From Acidovorax sp. NO-1 (GTDB taxonomy: Bacteria > Pseudomonadota > Gammaproteobacteria > Burkholderiales > Burkholderiaceae_C): a stretch of DNA of 64,000 nt. Shown here piece after piece: positions 1 to 8,755 of this stretch (positions are counted from its first letter, which is position 1; each line of letters opens with the position of its first letter). Location of the stretch: assembly GCF_000238595.1 (NCBI RefSeq), contig NZ_AGTS01000083.1:115266-179265 (forward strand), in the 5' to 3' direction. The notes below the pieces were generated by a model. The model was not told the DNA's origin. It did not search any database and saw only the letters and a program-made list of their open reading frames with translations. The position numbers and the translations under genes are program-made.

Positions 1-859
1 TTTCAGGTTTGCCGAACAGGCCATAGGGTCTGACCATAAGGACGACGAGGATCAAAACAAAACCGGCGATCTCCTTCATGCCGCGGCCGATATAGCCTTC
101 CGACAGATTCTCGACCACCCCGATCAGGATGCCGCCGAGTGCGGCGCCGAACACCGAGTCCAGCCCGCCCAAGATGACTGCGGGAAAGCTGCGCAGACCT
201 GTCGTCCACATGCCGGGGTTGACGTCGTAGATCACGCCGATCAACACGCCCGCAATGGCGGCGAGCCCCGCCGACAGGGCCCAGGACAAGGCGAAAATGC
301 GCTTGACATTGATGCCCATCAGCAGGGCTGCAGTTTGCACGTTGGCGGTGGCACGCATGGCGATACCGACCCGCGAATAGCGAAAGAAGGTCCACAGGCC
401 GAGCAGTACGGCCGCCATCAGCCCAACGGAATACAGCTGCGCCGGGTACAGGCCGGCCGGGCCGATCTTGATGACCTCCGTTGGCAGGCCGGCATTGAGC
501 GGCATGGGGTCTGCGCCCCAGATCAGCACCACCACCGAGCGCAGGATCACGGCCAGGCCAATGGTCACCATCACCGTGGAAAACACCGGCTGACCAAGCA
601 TCGGACGGATCAGCAAGACCTCGATCAGCAGGCCGATCAGCACCGAGGCCGCGACAGTTGCTGCCAGCATGGGCCAGAAGCCAAATTGGAAGGTGCCGGC
701 CAGGGTGAAGGCGATGTAGGACACCAGCATCATCAGCTCGCCCTGGGCGAAGTTCACCACGCCGGTGGCGCGGTAAATCATCGCAAAGCCCATGCCGATG
801 AAGCCGTAGAGCAGGCCCACGGCGATGCCGGAAATGACCAGTTGCAGAAAATAGTCCAT
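1..859 (-). CDS. livH: Liv-type ABC transporter permease, partial at window edge
   Basis: Inner-membrane permease of the branched-chain amino acid/HAAT family. Reading from ATG at 859 the protein begins MDYFLQLVISGIAVGLLYG and runs open to the window edge, ending in RPYGLFGKPE. That is the usual LivH C-terminal region, so probably only a few residues are missing. It is hydrophobic throughout, with the LivH-typical ATGVVNFAQGE and VILGGLDSVFGAALGG stretches. Its start overlaps the stop of the upstream ligase by one base (TGATG), so the two are translationally coupled. The matching livM and binding protein are not in the window and may lie to the left. Substrate is unknown; the context suggests an organic acid rather than an amino acid. 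Confidence 0.9.
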   Translation of the reverse strand, partial: MDYFLQLVISGIAVGLLYGFIGMGFAMIYRATGVVNFAQGELMMLVSYIAFTLAGTFQFGFWPMLAATVAASVLIGLLIEVLLIRPMLGQPVFSTVMVTIGLAVILRSVVVLIWGADPMPLNAGLPTEVIKIGPAGLYPAQLYSVGLMAAVLLGLWTFFRYSRVGIAMRATANVQTAALLMGINVKRIFALSWALSAGLAAIAGVLIGVIYDVNPGMWTTGLRSFPAVILGGLDSVFGAALGGILIGVVENLSEGYIGRGMKEIAGFVLILVVLMVRPYGLFGKPE

Positions 860-2727
860 CAGCCTGCTCCTCCACCGTAGATGATCTCGATCTCTTTCGC
901 GAAGGTTTTTTCGATGACGTTGCGGCGCACCTTCTGGGTGGCGGTGAGTTCGCCGTCGTCGTGGTCGAGTTCTTTTTCCAGGATCAGGAACTTGCGGATG
1001 TTCTCGACCCGGGCAAACAGCTTGTTCACACGCTTGACGTCCTCGTCGATCAGTTCGCGCACCTCGGGCAGCGCGGCCAGGCTCTTGTAGGTGGTGTAGG
1101 CCAGTTTGCGTTCTTGTGCCCACTTGCCGACTGTTTCGTAGTCGACCTGGATCAGCGCCGCCAAATAGTGGCGTCCGTCGCCCAGGATGATCGCCTCGCG
1201 CACATACAGGCTGTCCTTGAGCGCGTTTTCGATCTCCGAGGGAGCGATGTTCTTGCCGCCGCTGGTGATGATGATGGCCTTCTTGCGGTCAACGATCATC
1301 AGCTCGCCGTTGTCGGCCAGTGCCACGATGTCGCCGGTGTGCAGCCAGCCGTCCACCACGGTCTTGGCGGTGGCGCCTTCGTCGTGGATGTAGCCCTTGA
1401 ACACGGCGGGGTGCTTGACGACGAGCTCGCCGTCCTCCGCGATCTTCCAGTTCAGGCCGTCGATGGGCAGGCCGGTGGCGCCCAGTTTGATCGCTTTTTC
1501 ATGCTGGAAGAAGATCACCCCGCCGGACTCGGTCATGCCGTAGACCTGGTACACCGGAATGCCGAGGATGCGGAAGAACTTCAGTACCTCGGGTGAGACG
1601 CTGGCGCCGCCACAGAAGCCGCACTGCATGCGGTCCTGGCCGACGAACTTCTGCAGATTGCGAAACATCAGCAACCACAGAACGAAGAAGTGCAGGCGAT
1701 CCGACAGACTGCGCTGGCCCCCTTGCGCCTCGACCTTTTCGAACAGACGGCGCCCGGCATCGAAGCAGCGCTGGAAAGCCCAGCGCTGAAAGCGCGAGGC
1801 GTCCTGCATGCGGATCAAAATGCCTTGCTGCAGCTTCTCCCAGATGCGCGGCACGCCCAAAAACACCGTGGGTGCGATCTCGCGCAGATTGACGGCCACC
1901 GTGTCGATCGATTCGGCGTAATTGACCACGCCACCGGTGAGCAGGTGCATGACCGTCGAGAAGGCACGCTCGGCCACGTGGCACAACGGCAGGTAGCAGA
2001 CCACTTCGTAGTTGTGCCGGTCGAGCTTGAAATGGGTTTTGAGCTTGTCAACGGTGACGATCAGGTTGCGGTGCGACAGCATCGCGCCCTTGGGCGGCCC
2101 GGTGGTGCCCGAGGTGTAGACCAGCATGCAGGTGTCGTCGGGTTGGGTGTCCTCGATGGCGCGATCAAAGGTTCCCGCGTGCTGGGGCGATGCCGCGGCG
2201 TATTGGTCGCCAAGCTCAAGCACGTCCTCGAACGACATCAGCTTGTCGTGTTTGTAGCCGCGCATGCCCTTCATGTCGACGCAGATGATCTTCACCAGGT
2301 CGGGCAGGCCGGTGGCGTGCTTGTCCATGGCGTCGAGCACTTTGTCGACCTGTTCCTGGTCGCCGCAGACCACGAACTTGCTGTTCGAGTGGTGCACGAT
2401 GTACTGCAGCTCCGGCCACGGGTTGGTGGGGTAGATGCCCACCACGACGCCGCCGATGGCTTGCGTGGCCAGGTCGGTGAACATCCACTGCGGACTGTCC
2501 TCGCTGGCAATCGCCAGCCGGTCGCCCTTGTCGAAGCCCAGAGACTTGAGACCGAGTGCGAAGCGGCGCGCCGTTTCGAAATAGTGCTGCCAGGTCATCC
2601 GGTTCCAGATACCGTAATCCTTCTCGCGAAACGCGAGCGCATCCGGAAAGCGCTGTGCCCAGTGCTGGAGCAGCTTGGGCAGGGTGGTGTTGCCGTTGCG
2701 CAGCAACGCGTCCAGGTTGTCGATCAC
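859..2727 (-). CDS. Long-chain-type acyl-CoA ligase (AMP-forming) embedded in Liv operon
   Basis: ANL-superfamily adenylating enzyme of 622 aa, expected to activate a carboxylic acid to its CoA thioester using ATP. The AMP-binding P-loop YTSGTTGPPKG is at about residues 204-214, VYGMTESGG is the A5 motif, and HTGDIV with DRKK is the hinge region. Its length and style are of the FadD15/long-chain class, as in other ligases placed inside Liv operons. It overlaps livG by 4 nt (ATGA) and livH by 1 nt, so it is co-translated with the transporter. This suggests the imported acid is activated directly. The true substrate cannot be read from the sequence; an alicyclic or terpenoid acid is an inference from the neighbourhood. 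Confidence 0.9.
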   Translation of the reverse strand: MIDNLDALLRNGNTTLPKLLQHWAQRFPDALAFREKDYGIWNRMTWQHYFETARRFALGLKSLGFDKGDRLAIASEDSPQWMFTDLATQAIGGVVVGIYPTNPWPELQYIVHHSNSKFVVCGDQEQVDKVLDAMDKHATGLPDLVKIICVDMKGMRGYKHDKLMSFEDVLELGDQYAAASPQHAGTFDRAIEDTQPDDTCMLVYTSGTTGPPKGAMLSHRNLIVTVDKLKTHFKLDRHNYEVVCYLPLCHVAERAFSTVMHLLTGGVVNYAESIDTVAVNLREIAPTVFLGVPRIWEKLQQGILIRMQDASRFQRWAFQRCFDAGRRLFEKVEAQGGQRSLSDRLHFFVLWLLMFRNLQKFVGQDRMQCGFCGGASVSPEVLKFFRILGIPVYQVYGMTESGGVIFFQHEKAIKLGATGLPIDGLNWKIAEDGELVVKHPAVFKGYIHDEGATAKTVVDGWLHTGDIVALADNGELMIVDRKKAIIITSGGKNIAPSEIENALKDSLYVREAIILGDGRHYLAALIQVDYETVGKWAQERKLAYTTYKSLAALPEVRELIDEDVKRVNKLFARVENIRKFLILEKELDHDDGELTATQKVRRNVIEKTFAKEIEIIYGGGAG

Positions 2728-3506
2728 GCGGCCTCCTTGGTTTTGCTGCCCAGGTAGGCGTCGATAACCGCCGCGTTGGCCGATATTTCGGCCGGCGTGC
2801 CCTCGCCGATCTTGCGGCCGAAGTTGAGCACGCAGACGCGGTCGGAGATGTCCATCACGATGCCCATGTCATGCTCGACCATGAGGACCGAAATGCCGAG
2901 TTCGTCGCGGATGTCCAGCACGAAGCGGGCAATGTCTTCGGTCTCCTCGCTGTTCATGCCCGACACCATTTCGTCCAGCAGCAGCAACTTGGGCTCGGTG
3001 GCCAGTGCGCGCCCCAACTCGACCCGCTTTTGCAGGCCATAGGACAGGGTGCCCACCGGCATGTCGCGAATTTCCTCGATTTCGAGAAAATCGATGATCT
3101 CTTCCACCTTGCGACGGTGTTCGAGCTCCTCGCGCCGCGCCCGTCCGAAGAACCACGAGGCATCCAGCACGTTGGTGGCCATGTGGCAGTGGCGGCCGAC
3201 CAGCAGGTTGTCCACCACGCTGGCATGTTTGAACACCGCCAGGTTCTGGAAGGTCCGACCGATGCCGATGGCGGCCAGGCGGTGTGCCGGCATGCCGGTG
3301 ATGTCGCTGCCATCGAAATGCACGGTGCCGCTGCTGGGCTTGACGACGCCGCTGATCATGTTGAAGGTGGTCGTCTTGCCGGCCCCGTTGGGGCCGATCA
3401 GGGAATAGATTTCACCGCGCCGAACGTGAAAACTGACACCGGCAACGGCTTCGACGCCGCCGAAGCGCTTGGACAGGGTTTCGACCCTTAACAATGTGTC
3501 GTTCAT
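2724..3506 (-). CDS. livG: Liv-type ABC transporter ATP-binding protein LivG
   Basis: Cytoplasmic ATPase of 260 aa powering the HAAT transporter. Walker A GPNGAGKTT is at about residues 38-46. The signature loop is the LivG-type LSYGLQKRVELGRAL, the Walker B region is LLLLDEMVSGMN, and the H-loop is MVEHDMG. It begins 9 nt after livF ends and overlaps the ligase start by 4 nt, so it is part of the livF-livG-ligase-livH unit transcribed leftward. It is distinct in sequence from the second LivG at 19530-20369, so the two transporters are not a recent duplication. Confidence 0.92.
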   Translation of the reverse strand: MNDTLLRVETLSKRFGGVEAVAGVSFHVRRGEIYSLIGPNGAGKTTTFNMISGVVKPSSGTVHFDGSDITGMPAHRLAAIGIGRTFQNLAVFKHASVVDNLLVGRHCHMATNVLDASWFFGRARREELEHRRKVEEIIDFLEIEEIRDMPVGTLSYGLQKRVELGRALATEPKLLLLDEMVSGMNSEETEDIARFVLDIRDELGISVLMVEHDMGIVMDISDRVCVLNFGRKIGEGTPAEISANAAVIDAYLGSKTKEAA

Positions 3507-3515
3507 GTTTTTTTC

Positions 3516-4307
3516 TCAGGACAGCCAGCGTTTGCGCCGCTTGTAATGCTTCACGTCGCGCATGTTCTTGCGCGATCCACCTTCGCCGAAGCCTAGGTAG
3601 AACTCGCGCACGTCGTCGTTGCGCAGCATCTTGTCGGCCTCACCGTCGAGCACCACGCGGCCGTTTTCCATGATGTAGCCATAGTCGGCAATGGCCAGCG
3701 CCATCTGTGCGTTCTGCTCCACCAGGAGAATGCCCATGCCTTCCTGGCGGCACAGGCGGGTGATGATGTCGAAAATCTCTTCGCTGATCTGTGGCGCCAG
3801 ACCGAGCGTGGGCTCGTCGAGCATCAGCAGTTTCGGGGACGACATCAGCGCGCGGCCGATGGCCACCATCTGCTGTTCGCCGCCCGACAGGTAGCCCGAC
3901 ACCGTGCTGCGTTTTTGCACCAGACGCGGGAACAGCCCATACACCATCTCCATCTGGCGCCTGGCGTCTGTCAGACTGCGTGTGTAGCCGCCCATCACGA
4001 GGTTTTCCTCGACCGTCAGCTGGTCGAACAGGCGGCGCCCCTCGGGCACCATGACCACGCCGGCGCGCACGATTTCGTCCGGCGCCAGGCCGGTCAGCTG
4101 GCGGTTTTCAAACGTGATCTGGCCACCCTTGATCTCACCGTCTTCCGGATACAGAACGCCCGAAATGCCTTTGAGCGTGGTTGATTTCCCGGCCCCGTTG
4201 GAACCGAGCAGGGCGACTATGCGACCTTTGCCGACGGCCAATGAGGCCTCTCGCACCGCCTCGATGGTGTTGTCGTAAACGATCTGGACATTGGTGAGAT
4301 TCAGCAT
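3516..4307 (-). CDS. livF: Liv-type ABC transporter ATP-binding protein LivF
   Basis: Second ATPase subunit (263 aa) of the same HAAT transporter. Walker A GSNGAGKST is at about residues 35-43, the signature is LSGGEQQMVAIGRAL, Walker B is LLMLDEPTLGLAP and the H-loop is LVEQNA. The C-terminus HYKRRKRWLS is almost the same as that of the second LivF (HYSRRKRWLT), a feature of this transporter subgroup. It is the first gene of its operon. A CTAAC-N4-GTTAG operator-like site lies about 290 nt upstream at 4601-4614. Confidence 0.92.
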   Translation of the reverse strand: MLNLTNVQIVYDNTIEAVREASLAVGKGRIVALLGSNGAGKSTTLKGISGVLYPEDGEIKGGQITFENRQLTGLAPDEIVRAGVVMVPEGRRLFDQLTVEENLVMGGYTRSLTDARRQMEMVYGLFPRLVQKRSTVSGYLSGGEQQMVAIGRALMSSPKLLMLDEPTLGLAPQISEEIFDIITRLCRQEGMGILLVEQNAQMALAIADYGYIMENGRVVLDGEADKMLRNDDVREFYLGFGEGGSRKNMRDVKHYKRRKRWLS

Positions 4308-4510
4308 GACAGGCCGTTACTTGCGCTGTGCTGCGGCGACTTAACCATTGAACGGGTTTGCCGGTCGAGCGTAGTGGATGGGTGCGCCAGGATGGCAGCC
4401 GCAGTCGTGCAGACCTTCGGCTCGGATGGGCCGGGTGCATGGGCGCGACCATGGTCTCTGGTTGCCAGGGTGCCGGTCGAGGGGGCAGTTAATTTTCTCA
4501 AAGGTTGTCC

Positions 4511-4537
4511 CGTGTTGGCCGTGTTGGCCGTGTTGGG
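4511..4537. repeat. 9-bp unit repeated three times
   Basis: Three consecutive copies of CGTGTTGGC, the last with one change (CGTGTTGGG). It lies in the non-coding leader upstream of livF. No function is implied. Confidence 0.7.
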
Positions 4538-4600
4538 CAGCGTGCCTGCCATGTGCCTTGCCGTTCGGTAGGCGCCATGCCTTGTTTGCATGGCGTTAAT

Positions 4601-4614
4601 CTAACGGTAGTTAG
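4601..4614. promoter_or_regulatory. Operator-like palindrome CTAAC-GGTA-GTTAG
   Basis: Perfect 5-bp arms with a 4-bp spacer. The same arms and spacing occur at 11843-11856 and 20466-20479, and with one arm mismatch at 33766-33779. A TetR-family regulator gene in the window (9410-10042) has a GTTAG half-site just upstream, so it is the likely binder (inference). Here the site lies upstream of the leftward livF operon and close to the IS110 insertion. Confidence 0.7.
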
Positions 4615-4803
4615 GCTGGCGTCAACTCGGGAAATCCCTATGCAGGTGCCATCAAGTCCGGGTGCAAGTGCGGGCGGCAACTTCTGGCCAGGCTCGCTAC
4701 AGCATGAATGCCGGTGATTCACCGTCGGCGCATTCAAGACTGAAGATGGCACGGTCCGCCCACCTACAGCGCTGCTGCTGAAATGAGGCTGCCATCGGTC
4801 GAC

Positions 4804-4878
4804 GGTGGGGCCTCGCAGAAACGGCATCCGAGTGCCAAAGTGGAGGTTCTTGCAACCACTTGATCTGGAGGCCCCACC
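4804..4878 (+). promoter_or_regulatory. Inverted repeat enclosing the transposase ribosome-binding site
   Basis: GGTGGGGCCTC at 4804-4814 is the exact reverse complement of GAGGCCCCACC at 4868-4878, which ends at the base before the transposase ATG. The right arm overlaps the Shine-Dalgarno-like CTGGAG. An mRNA entering from outside would fold the 11-bp stem and hide the start, whereas one starting inside the repeat would not. This arrangement protects some insertion sequences from read-through activation. Its use here is inferred. Confidence 0.6.
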
Positions 4879-5925
4879 ATGCAATCTACTGCAAATCTGC
4901 CCGTCATTGGTCTGGATCTGGCCAAGTCCGTCTTCCAGTTGCACATCGTCGATATTCAGACTGGTGAAATCCAGCGTCGCCAGATCAAGCGCGCCAAGCT
5001 CACCGAGTTCTTCGCCAAGTGCCAGCGCAGCCTAGTTGCGATGGAGGCGTGCGGCACAGCCCACCACTGGGCGCGGGTGATCAGTTCCCTGGGGCACCAG
5101 GTCAAGCTGCTGCCTGCCCAGCACATCAAGGCCTTCTTGCTGCGCGACAAGACCGACGCCATGGACGCGCAAGCGATCTGGGTGGCTGCTCAACAGCCGC
5201 ACCTCAAGCCCGTGCCTGTCAAGACGGAGCGCCAGCAGACTTGCATGGCGTTGCACGGCATGCGTCGTCAGCTCATGAAGATGCGGGTCATGCAAACCAA
5301 CGCACTGCGCGGCATGCTGGCCGAGTTCGGCATCGCTCTGCCGGTCGGGCACAGCCAGTTGCTCAAGGCGATTCAGGGCGAGCTGGCCAAGGCGCAGCAG
5401 GCTGATCAGCTAACAGCCGATCTGGTGCTCAGCGTGCAAGAGCAACTCAAACGCATTGACGCCTTGCAAGAAGACATCGACCACCTTGGTCAGCGGCTGC
5501 GTGCCATGATTCGCGAGGACCGCCAGATGCAGGCGATCCAGCAAATCCCGGGCGTTGGGGACTTGACGGCCTCGGCGCTGGTGGCGGCCGTCGGAGACTT
5601 CTCGACCTTCAAATCCGGGCACCAGTTTGCATCGTGGGCAGGCTTGACACCGCGACAGGTGGGAACAGGTGGAAAGACACAACAGCTTGGCATCTCCAAG
5701 CGTGGTGATACCTACTTGCGCACCCTGCTGATCGCGGGAGCCAGGGCCGTGATTGCCAGAGCCGACAAGTCGAGTTGGATCACTCGACTTCTGGCGCGGC
5801 GGCACTACAACGTGGTCGTCGTGGCATTGGCTAACAAGATGGCACGTACGGTCTGGGCGGTCCTGGCCAAAGGCACAGTCTTTGAACAAGTCAAGTGGAA
5901 TCCCATTGATCCGGTCGCTGTCTGA
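4879..5925 (+). CDS. IS110-family transposase
   Basis: Intact DEDD transposase of 348 aa. The N-terminal RuvC-like domain shows the expected acidic positions in GLDLAKSVFQ, MEACG and TDAMDAQAIW. The C-terminal Transposase_20 domain has IPGVGDLTASALVAAVG and GISKRGDTYLRTLLIAGAR with its conserved Ser-Lys context. There is no frameshift or internal stop, so the protein may be active. IS110 elements usually lack terminal inverted repeats and do not always duplicate the target, so the element ends are not assigned. It sits between the liv operon and a decayed IS30 element, in a zone of repeated insertion. Confidence 0.93.
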   Translation: MQSTANLPVIGLDLAKSVFQLHIVDIQTGEIQRRQIKRAKLTEFFAKCQRSLVAMEACGTAHHWARVISSLGHQVKLLPAQHIKAFLLRDKTDAMDAQAIWVAAQQPHLKPVPVKTERQQTCMALHGMRRQLMKMRVMQTNALRGMLAEFGIALPVGHSQLLKAIQGELAKAQQADQLTADLVLSVQEQLKRIDALQEDIDHLGQRLRAMIREDRQMQAIQQIPGVGDLTASALVAAVGDFSTFKSGHQFASWAGLTPRQVGTGGKTQQLGISKRGDTYLRTLLIAGARAVIARADKSSWITRLLARRHYNVVVVALANKMARTVWAVLAKGTVFEQVKWNPIDPVAV

Positions 5926-6200
5926 TGTAACCACAACAGAACGCCATACCGTCAAACAACTGAACCGAACCGTTTTGAAGGAGCGCCTGCAGAAAGCGGA
6001 GTGATGGATTGAAGGTCAAACCAGGTAGGGGACATTCCGGTGTTGCACTAGTACCTTGAGTACGGTCTGAAGATTGGAGCCTCGACCGCGAATAGCCATC
6101 ATGGGCAGCAGAACCAACTGCACAAACAGCCCGAATGTAAGGCAGCAGTCCTTTCAAGCTTTCACGACGCCAACGCTTGCACTCCTTGGGCGGACCATGT
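5926..6200. other. Non-coding mobile-element junction
   Basis: No protein is supported. This is IS110 downstream flank followed by debris. GAGTACGGTCTGAAGATT at 6058-6075 recurs with two mismatches at 6220-6237, just inside the IS30 remnant. TGTTGCAC at 6041-6048 is the inverse of GTGCAACA at 6203-6210. This suggests fragments of a second related element end. Confidence 0.5.
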
Positions 6201-6240
6201 AAGTGCAACACCTGCCCCCGAGTACGGTCCGCAGATTCAA

Positions 6241-6873
6241 AGCAGCCCACCCAAGCGCAAACGACTACCTCGCAACAAAGGAAAAGGCCGAAGAGCTCAG
6301 ATACTATTGCTCCGGCCCCATGAATCTTGAACTTTCGTGGATCGTTTGCCTGTGGCAGTCCGTCCACGACTCGCGACTTCAAAGGGCCGGATCAATAGAT
6401 GGACATGGTGAGCATCCATGTGCGTCCGCCCGAGATTGAAGACCGGCAGTTGCCCGGGCACGGGGAGGGTGACCTGATCAAGGGTGCTGCGAACGCCAGC
6501 GCGGTGGGCACCCTGGTGGAGTGCACCAGTCGGGCTGCTCATGCTCATCAAGCTGCACGGGTTCAAGCCCGCCAGCGCGGTCAATGTCCTGCAGGCCTTC
6601 TCTGACAAGCTGCTGAGGCTCGCTGAGCCTATGTGCCAGAGCATGACGTACGACCAGTGCCGGGAGAAGGCGATGCACAGGGAACTGAGCCGACCCACGG
6701 ACATTGCGGTGTACTTCTGTTACCCCCACAGCCCTTGGCAGCGAGGCTCTAACGAGAACTCCAACGAACTGGTGCGCCAGTACCAGCCCAAGGGCTCGGA
6801 CCTCTCAGGGTACAGCCAGGAGCAGCTCGATGCGATTGCCGATCAGATCAACAACCCGCCCTGGAAGGGGTAG
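6241..6873 (+). pseudogene. IS30-family transposase, truncated, interrupted and frameshifted
   Basis: In-frame codons 6241-6303 read SSPPKRKRLPRNKGKGRRAQI. They are continued after a 95-bp insertion by [16 protein letters not shown] from 6402. A frame change near 6530-6545 then leads to [20 protein letters not shown] and onward to INNPPWKG with a premature stop at 6873. The expected following AVYRDLLLN lies in another frame. The DDE position normally reading FCDPHSPWQRG is FCYPHSPWQRG here, so a catalytic Asp is lost. The helix-turn-helix N-terminus is absent. Clearly non-functional. Confidence 0.85.
6304..6398. repeat. 95-bp palindromic-ended element, copy 1
   Basis: The ends are CTATTGCTCCGGCCC (6304-6318) and GGGCCGGATCAATAG (6384-6398), inverted repeats matching at 14 of 15 positions. 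The centre holds TGCC-TGT-GGCA inside GTGGA...TCCAC, so the transcript could fold. The element splits the IS30 transposase exactly between the codons for QI and MDM and is flanked by ATA and ATG. A second 95-bp copy is at 54830-54924. It has no coding capacity and looks like a MITE or similar non-autonomous repeat. Confidence 0.8.
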
Positions 6874-6987
6874 GGCGCACGATCCCCCTCTGGCAGTCTA
6901 TCGGGACCTCCTGCTCAATAGCACGCAACACCCACCCTCGTTCATTGAAACCCAGGGTATTGCACTTTAGATTTGAATCACTCTCGG

Positions 6988-8694
6988 CTACATTCCCGCG
7001 TAGTTCGGCCCGCCGCCGCCTTCGGGCGTGACCCAGACGATGTTCTGAGTCGGATCCTTGATGTCGCAGGTCTTGCAGTGCACGCAGTTCTGCGCGTTGA
7101 TCTGCAGCCGGTCCGAGCCGTCGTCGTTCTTTACGAATTCGTAAACGCCGGCCGGGCAGTAACGGCTCTCGGGGCCGGCGTATTTCGCCAGATTGATCTG
7201 CACCGGCACGCTGGCGTCCTTGAGCGTCAGGTGCGCGGGCTGGTTTTCTTCGTGGTTGGTGTTGCTGACGAACACGCTGGAGAGCCGGTCGAAGGTGAGC
7301 TTGCCGTCGGGCTTGGGGTAGCTGATCTGCGGCATCTCGGCGGCCGGGCGCAGGCTGGCGTGGTCGGCCTGGGTGCGGTGGATCGTCCAGGGCGGACGCT
7401 TGATGCCAAGCCTGGGCAGCAGCCACTGTTCAATGCCGGTCATCAGGGCTCCGACGAGGCTGCCCTTCTTGAACCACTGTTTGAAGTTGCGCGACTGGTC
7501 GAGTTCGGTGTGCAGCCAGCTGTTTTTGAACGCAGCGGGGTAGGCGCTGAGTTCGTCGCCGCTGCGTCCGGCGGCCAGGGCTTCAAACGCGGCTTCGGCG
7601 GCCAGCATGCCGCTCTTGATGGCGGCGTGGCTGCCTTTGATGCGTGCGGCGTTCAGGTAGCCGGCATCACAGCCGACCAGCGCGCCGCCCGGGAACACGG
7701 TCTTGGGCAGGCTGACCAGGCCACCGGCGGTGATGGCGCGCGCGCCGTAGCCGATGCGCTTGCCACCTTCGATGTGGGCGCGAATGGCGGGGTGGGCCTT
7801 CCAGCGCTGCATTTCCTCAAAGGGGCTGAGCCATGGGTTCTTGTAGTCGAGCCCGGTGACGAAGCCCAGCGTGACCTTGTTGCCTTCCAAGTGGTAGAGA
7901 AAACCGCCGCCGTAGGTCTGGCTGTCCATCGGCCAGCCGGCCGTGTGCACCACCCGACCAGGTTGGGCGCGGGCCGGGTCGATCTCCCACAGTTCCTTGA
8001 TGCCGATGGCATGGCTTTGTGGATCGCGGCCTTCGTCGAGCTTGTATTTCGTGATGAGCTGTTTGCCCAGATGGCCGCGCGCGCCTTCGGCAAAGATGGT
8101 GTATTTGGCATGCAACTCCATGCCGAGCTGGAAGCCGTCGTGCGGCAGGCCGTCCTTGCCAATGCCAAGGTTGCCGGTGGCGACACCCTTTACCGAAGGT
8201 AAATTCCCGCTCTCCGAACCGTTGTCGTTGTACAGCACCTCGGCGGCTGTGAAGCCGGGGAAGATTTCCACGCCCAGGGCTTCCGCCTGCTCGCCCAGCC
8301 ACTGGGTCAGGGCGCCCAGGCTGATGACGTAATTGCCCTCGTTGTGGAAGCAGTCGGGCACCAGGAAGTTGGGCGTGCGCTTGGAGCCGGTTTCGCTCAG
8401 GAAAAGCACGTCGTCACCGGTGACGGGTTGGTTCAGCGGTGCGCCCAGCTCCTTCCAGTTGGGGAAGAGTTCGTTCAGCGCGATGGGGTCCATGACCGCG
8501 CCGGAGAGGATGTGAGCACCGGGCGCGGAGCCTTTCTCCAGCAGCACCACGGAGACGTCCGCGCCCTTTGCTGCCGCGAGCTGCTTGAGGCGGATGGCTG
8601 TGGCCAAACCGCCGGGGCCGGCACCCACCACTACCACGTCGTATTCCATCGCCTCGCGCGGGCCGTATTGTTCGAGCAGGGAGGTGGGCTTCAT
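6988..8694 (-). CDS. Electron transfer flavoprotein-ubiquinone oxidoreductase
   Basis: Membrane-associated FAD/4Fe-4S protein that takes electrons from ETF, and so from the many acyl-CoA dehydrogenases encoded here, to quinone. The N-terminal dinucleotide motif VVVVGAGPGGLATAIRLKQ follows the usual QYGPREAMEYD lead-in, so the start at 8694 is preferred over longer frames. The C-terminal ferredoxin-like domain has CPAGVYEF and CVHCKTCDIKDPTQNIVW, the cluster ligands. It ends in GGGGPNYAGM. The length of 568 aa is normal. The IS30 remnant ends about 20 bp beyond its stop. The etfAB genes are not in the window. Confidence 0.93.
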   Translation of the reverse strand: MKPTSLLEQYGPREAMEYDVVVVGAGPGGLATAIRLKQLAAAKGADVSVVLLEKGSAPGAHILSGAVMDPIALNELFPNWKELGAPLNQPVTGDDVLFLSETGSKRTPNFLVPDCFHNEGNYVISLGALTQWLGEQAEALGVEIFPGFTAAEVLYNDNGSESGNLPSVKGVATGNLGIGKDGLPHDGFQLGMELHAKYTIFAEGARGHLGKQLITKYKLDEGRDPQSHAIGIKELWEIDPARAQPGRVVHTAGWPMDSQTYGGGFLYHLEGNKVTLGFVTGLDYKNPWLSPFEEMQRWKAHPAIRAHIEGGKRIGYGARAITAGGLVSLPKTVFPGGALVGCDAGYLNAARIKGSHAAIKSGMLAAEAAFEALAAGRSGDELSAYPAAFKNSWLHTELDQSRNFKQWFKKGSLVGALMTGIEQWLLPRLGIKRPPWTIHRTQADHASLRPAAEMPQISYPKPDGKLTFDRLSSVFVSNTNHEENQPAHLTLKDASVPVQINLAKYAGPESRYCPAGVYEFVKNDDGSDRLQINAQNCVHCKTCDIKDPTQNIVWVTPEGGGGPNYAGM

Positions 8695-8755
8695 GCGGAG
8701 AGAGTCAAAAAGTTGGCGACCCTGGGGCCGAAGTTGACGAAATAAAAAGGGGAGG

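Larger units (their letters stand above)
4308..4803. other. Non-coding stretch between livF and the IS110 element
   Basis: No open frame here looks like a protein. It contains the leader of the leftward liv operon, a 9-bp triple repeat and one operator-like palindrome. It grades into sequence that is probably the left flank of the IS110 element. The outer boundary of that element could not be placed. Confidence 0.5.
6201..6967 (+). mobile_element. Remnant of an IS30-family insertion sequence
   Basis: The outer ends match as inverted repeats: AAGTGCAACACC at 6201-6212 against the reverse complement of GGTATTGCACTT at 6956-6967 (11 of 12). Between them lie only part of an IS30-type transposase gene and a 95-bp foreign repeat. 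The element is much shorter than a complete IS30-family member, so an internal deletion removed the N-terminal coding part. The right end stops about 20 bp short of the ETF-QO stop codon and leaves that gene intact. Confidence 0.7.

Noticed and set aside
4498..4944. Possible small genes between livF and the IS110 transposase
   Set aside because: Several overlapping short frames on both strands, none with a ribosome-binding site or protein-like sequence. The region also holds an operator and repeats.
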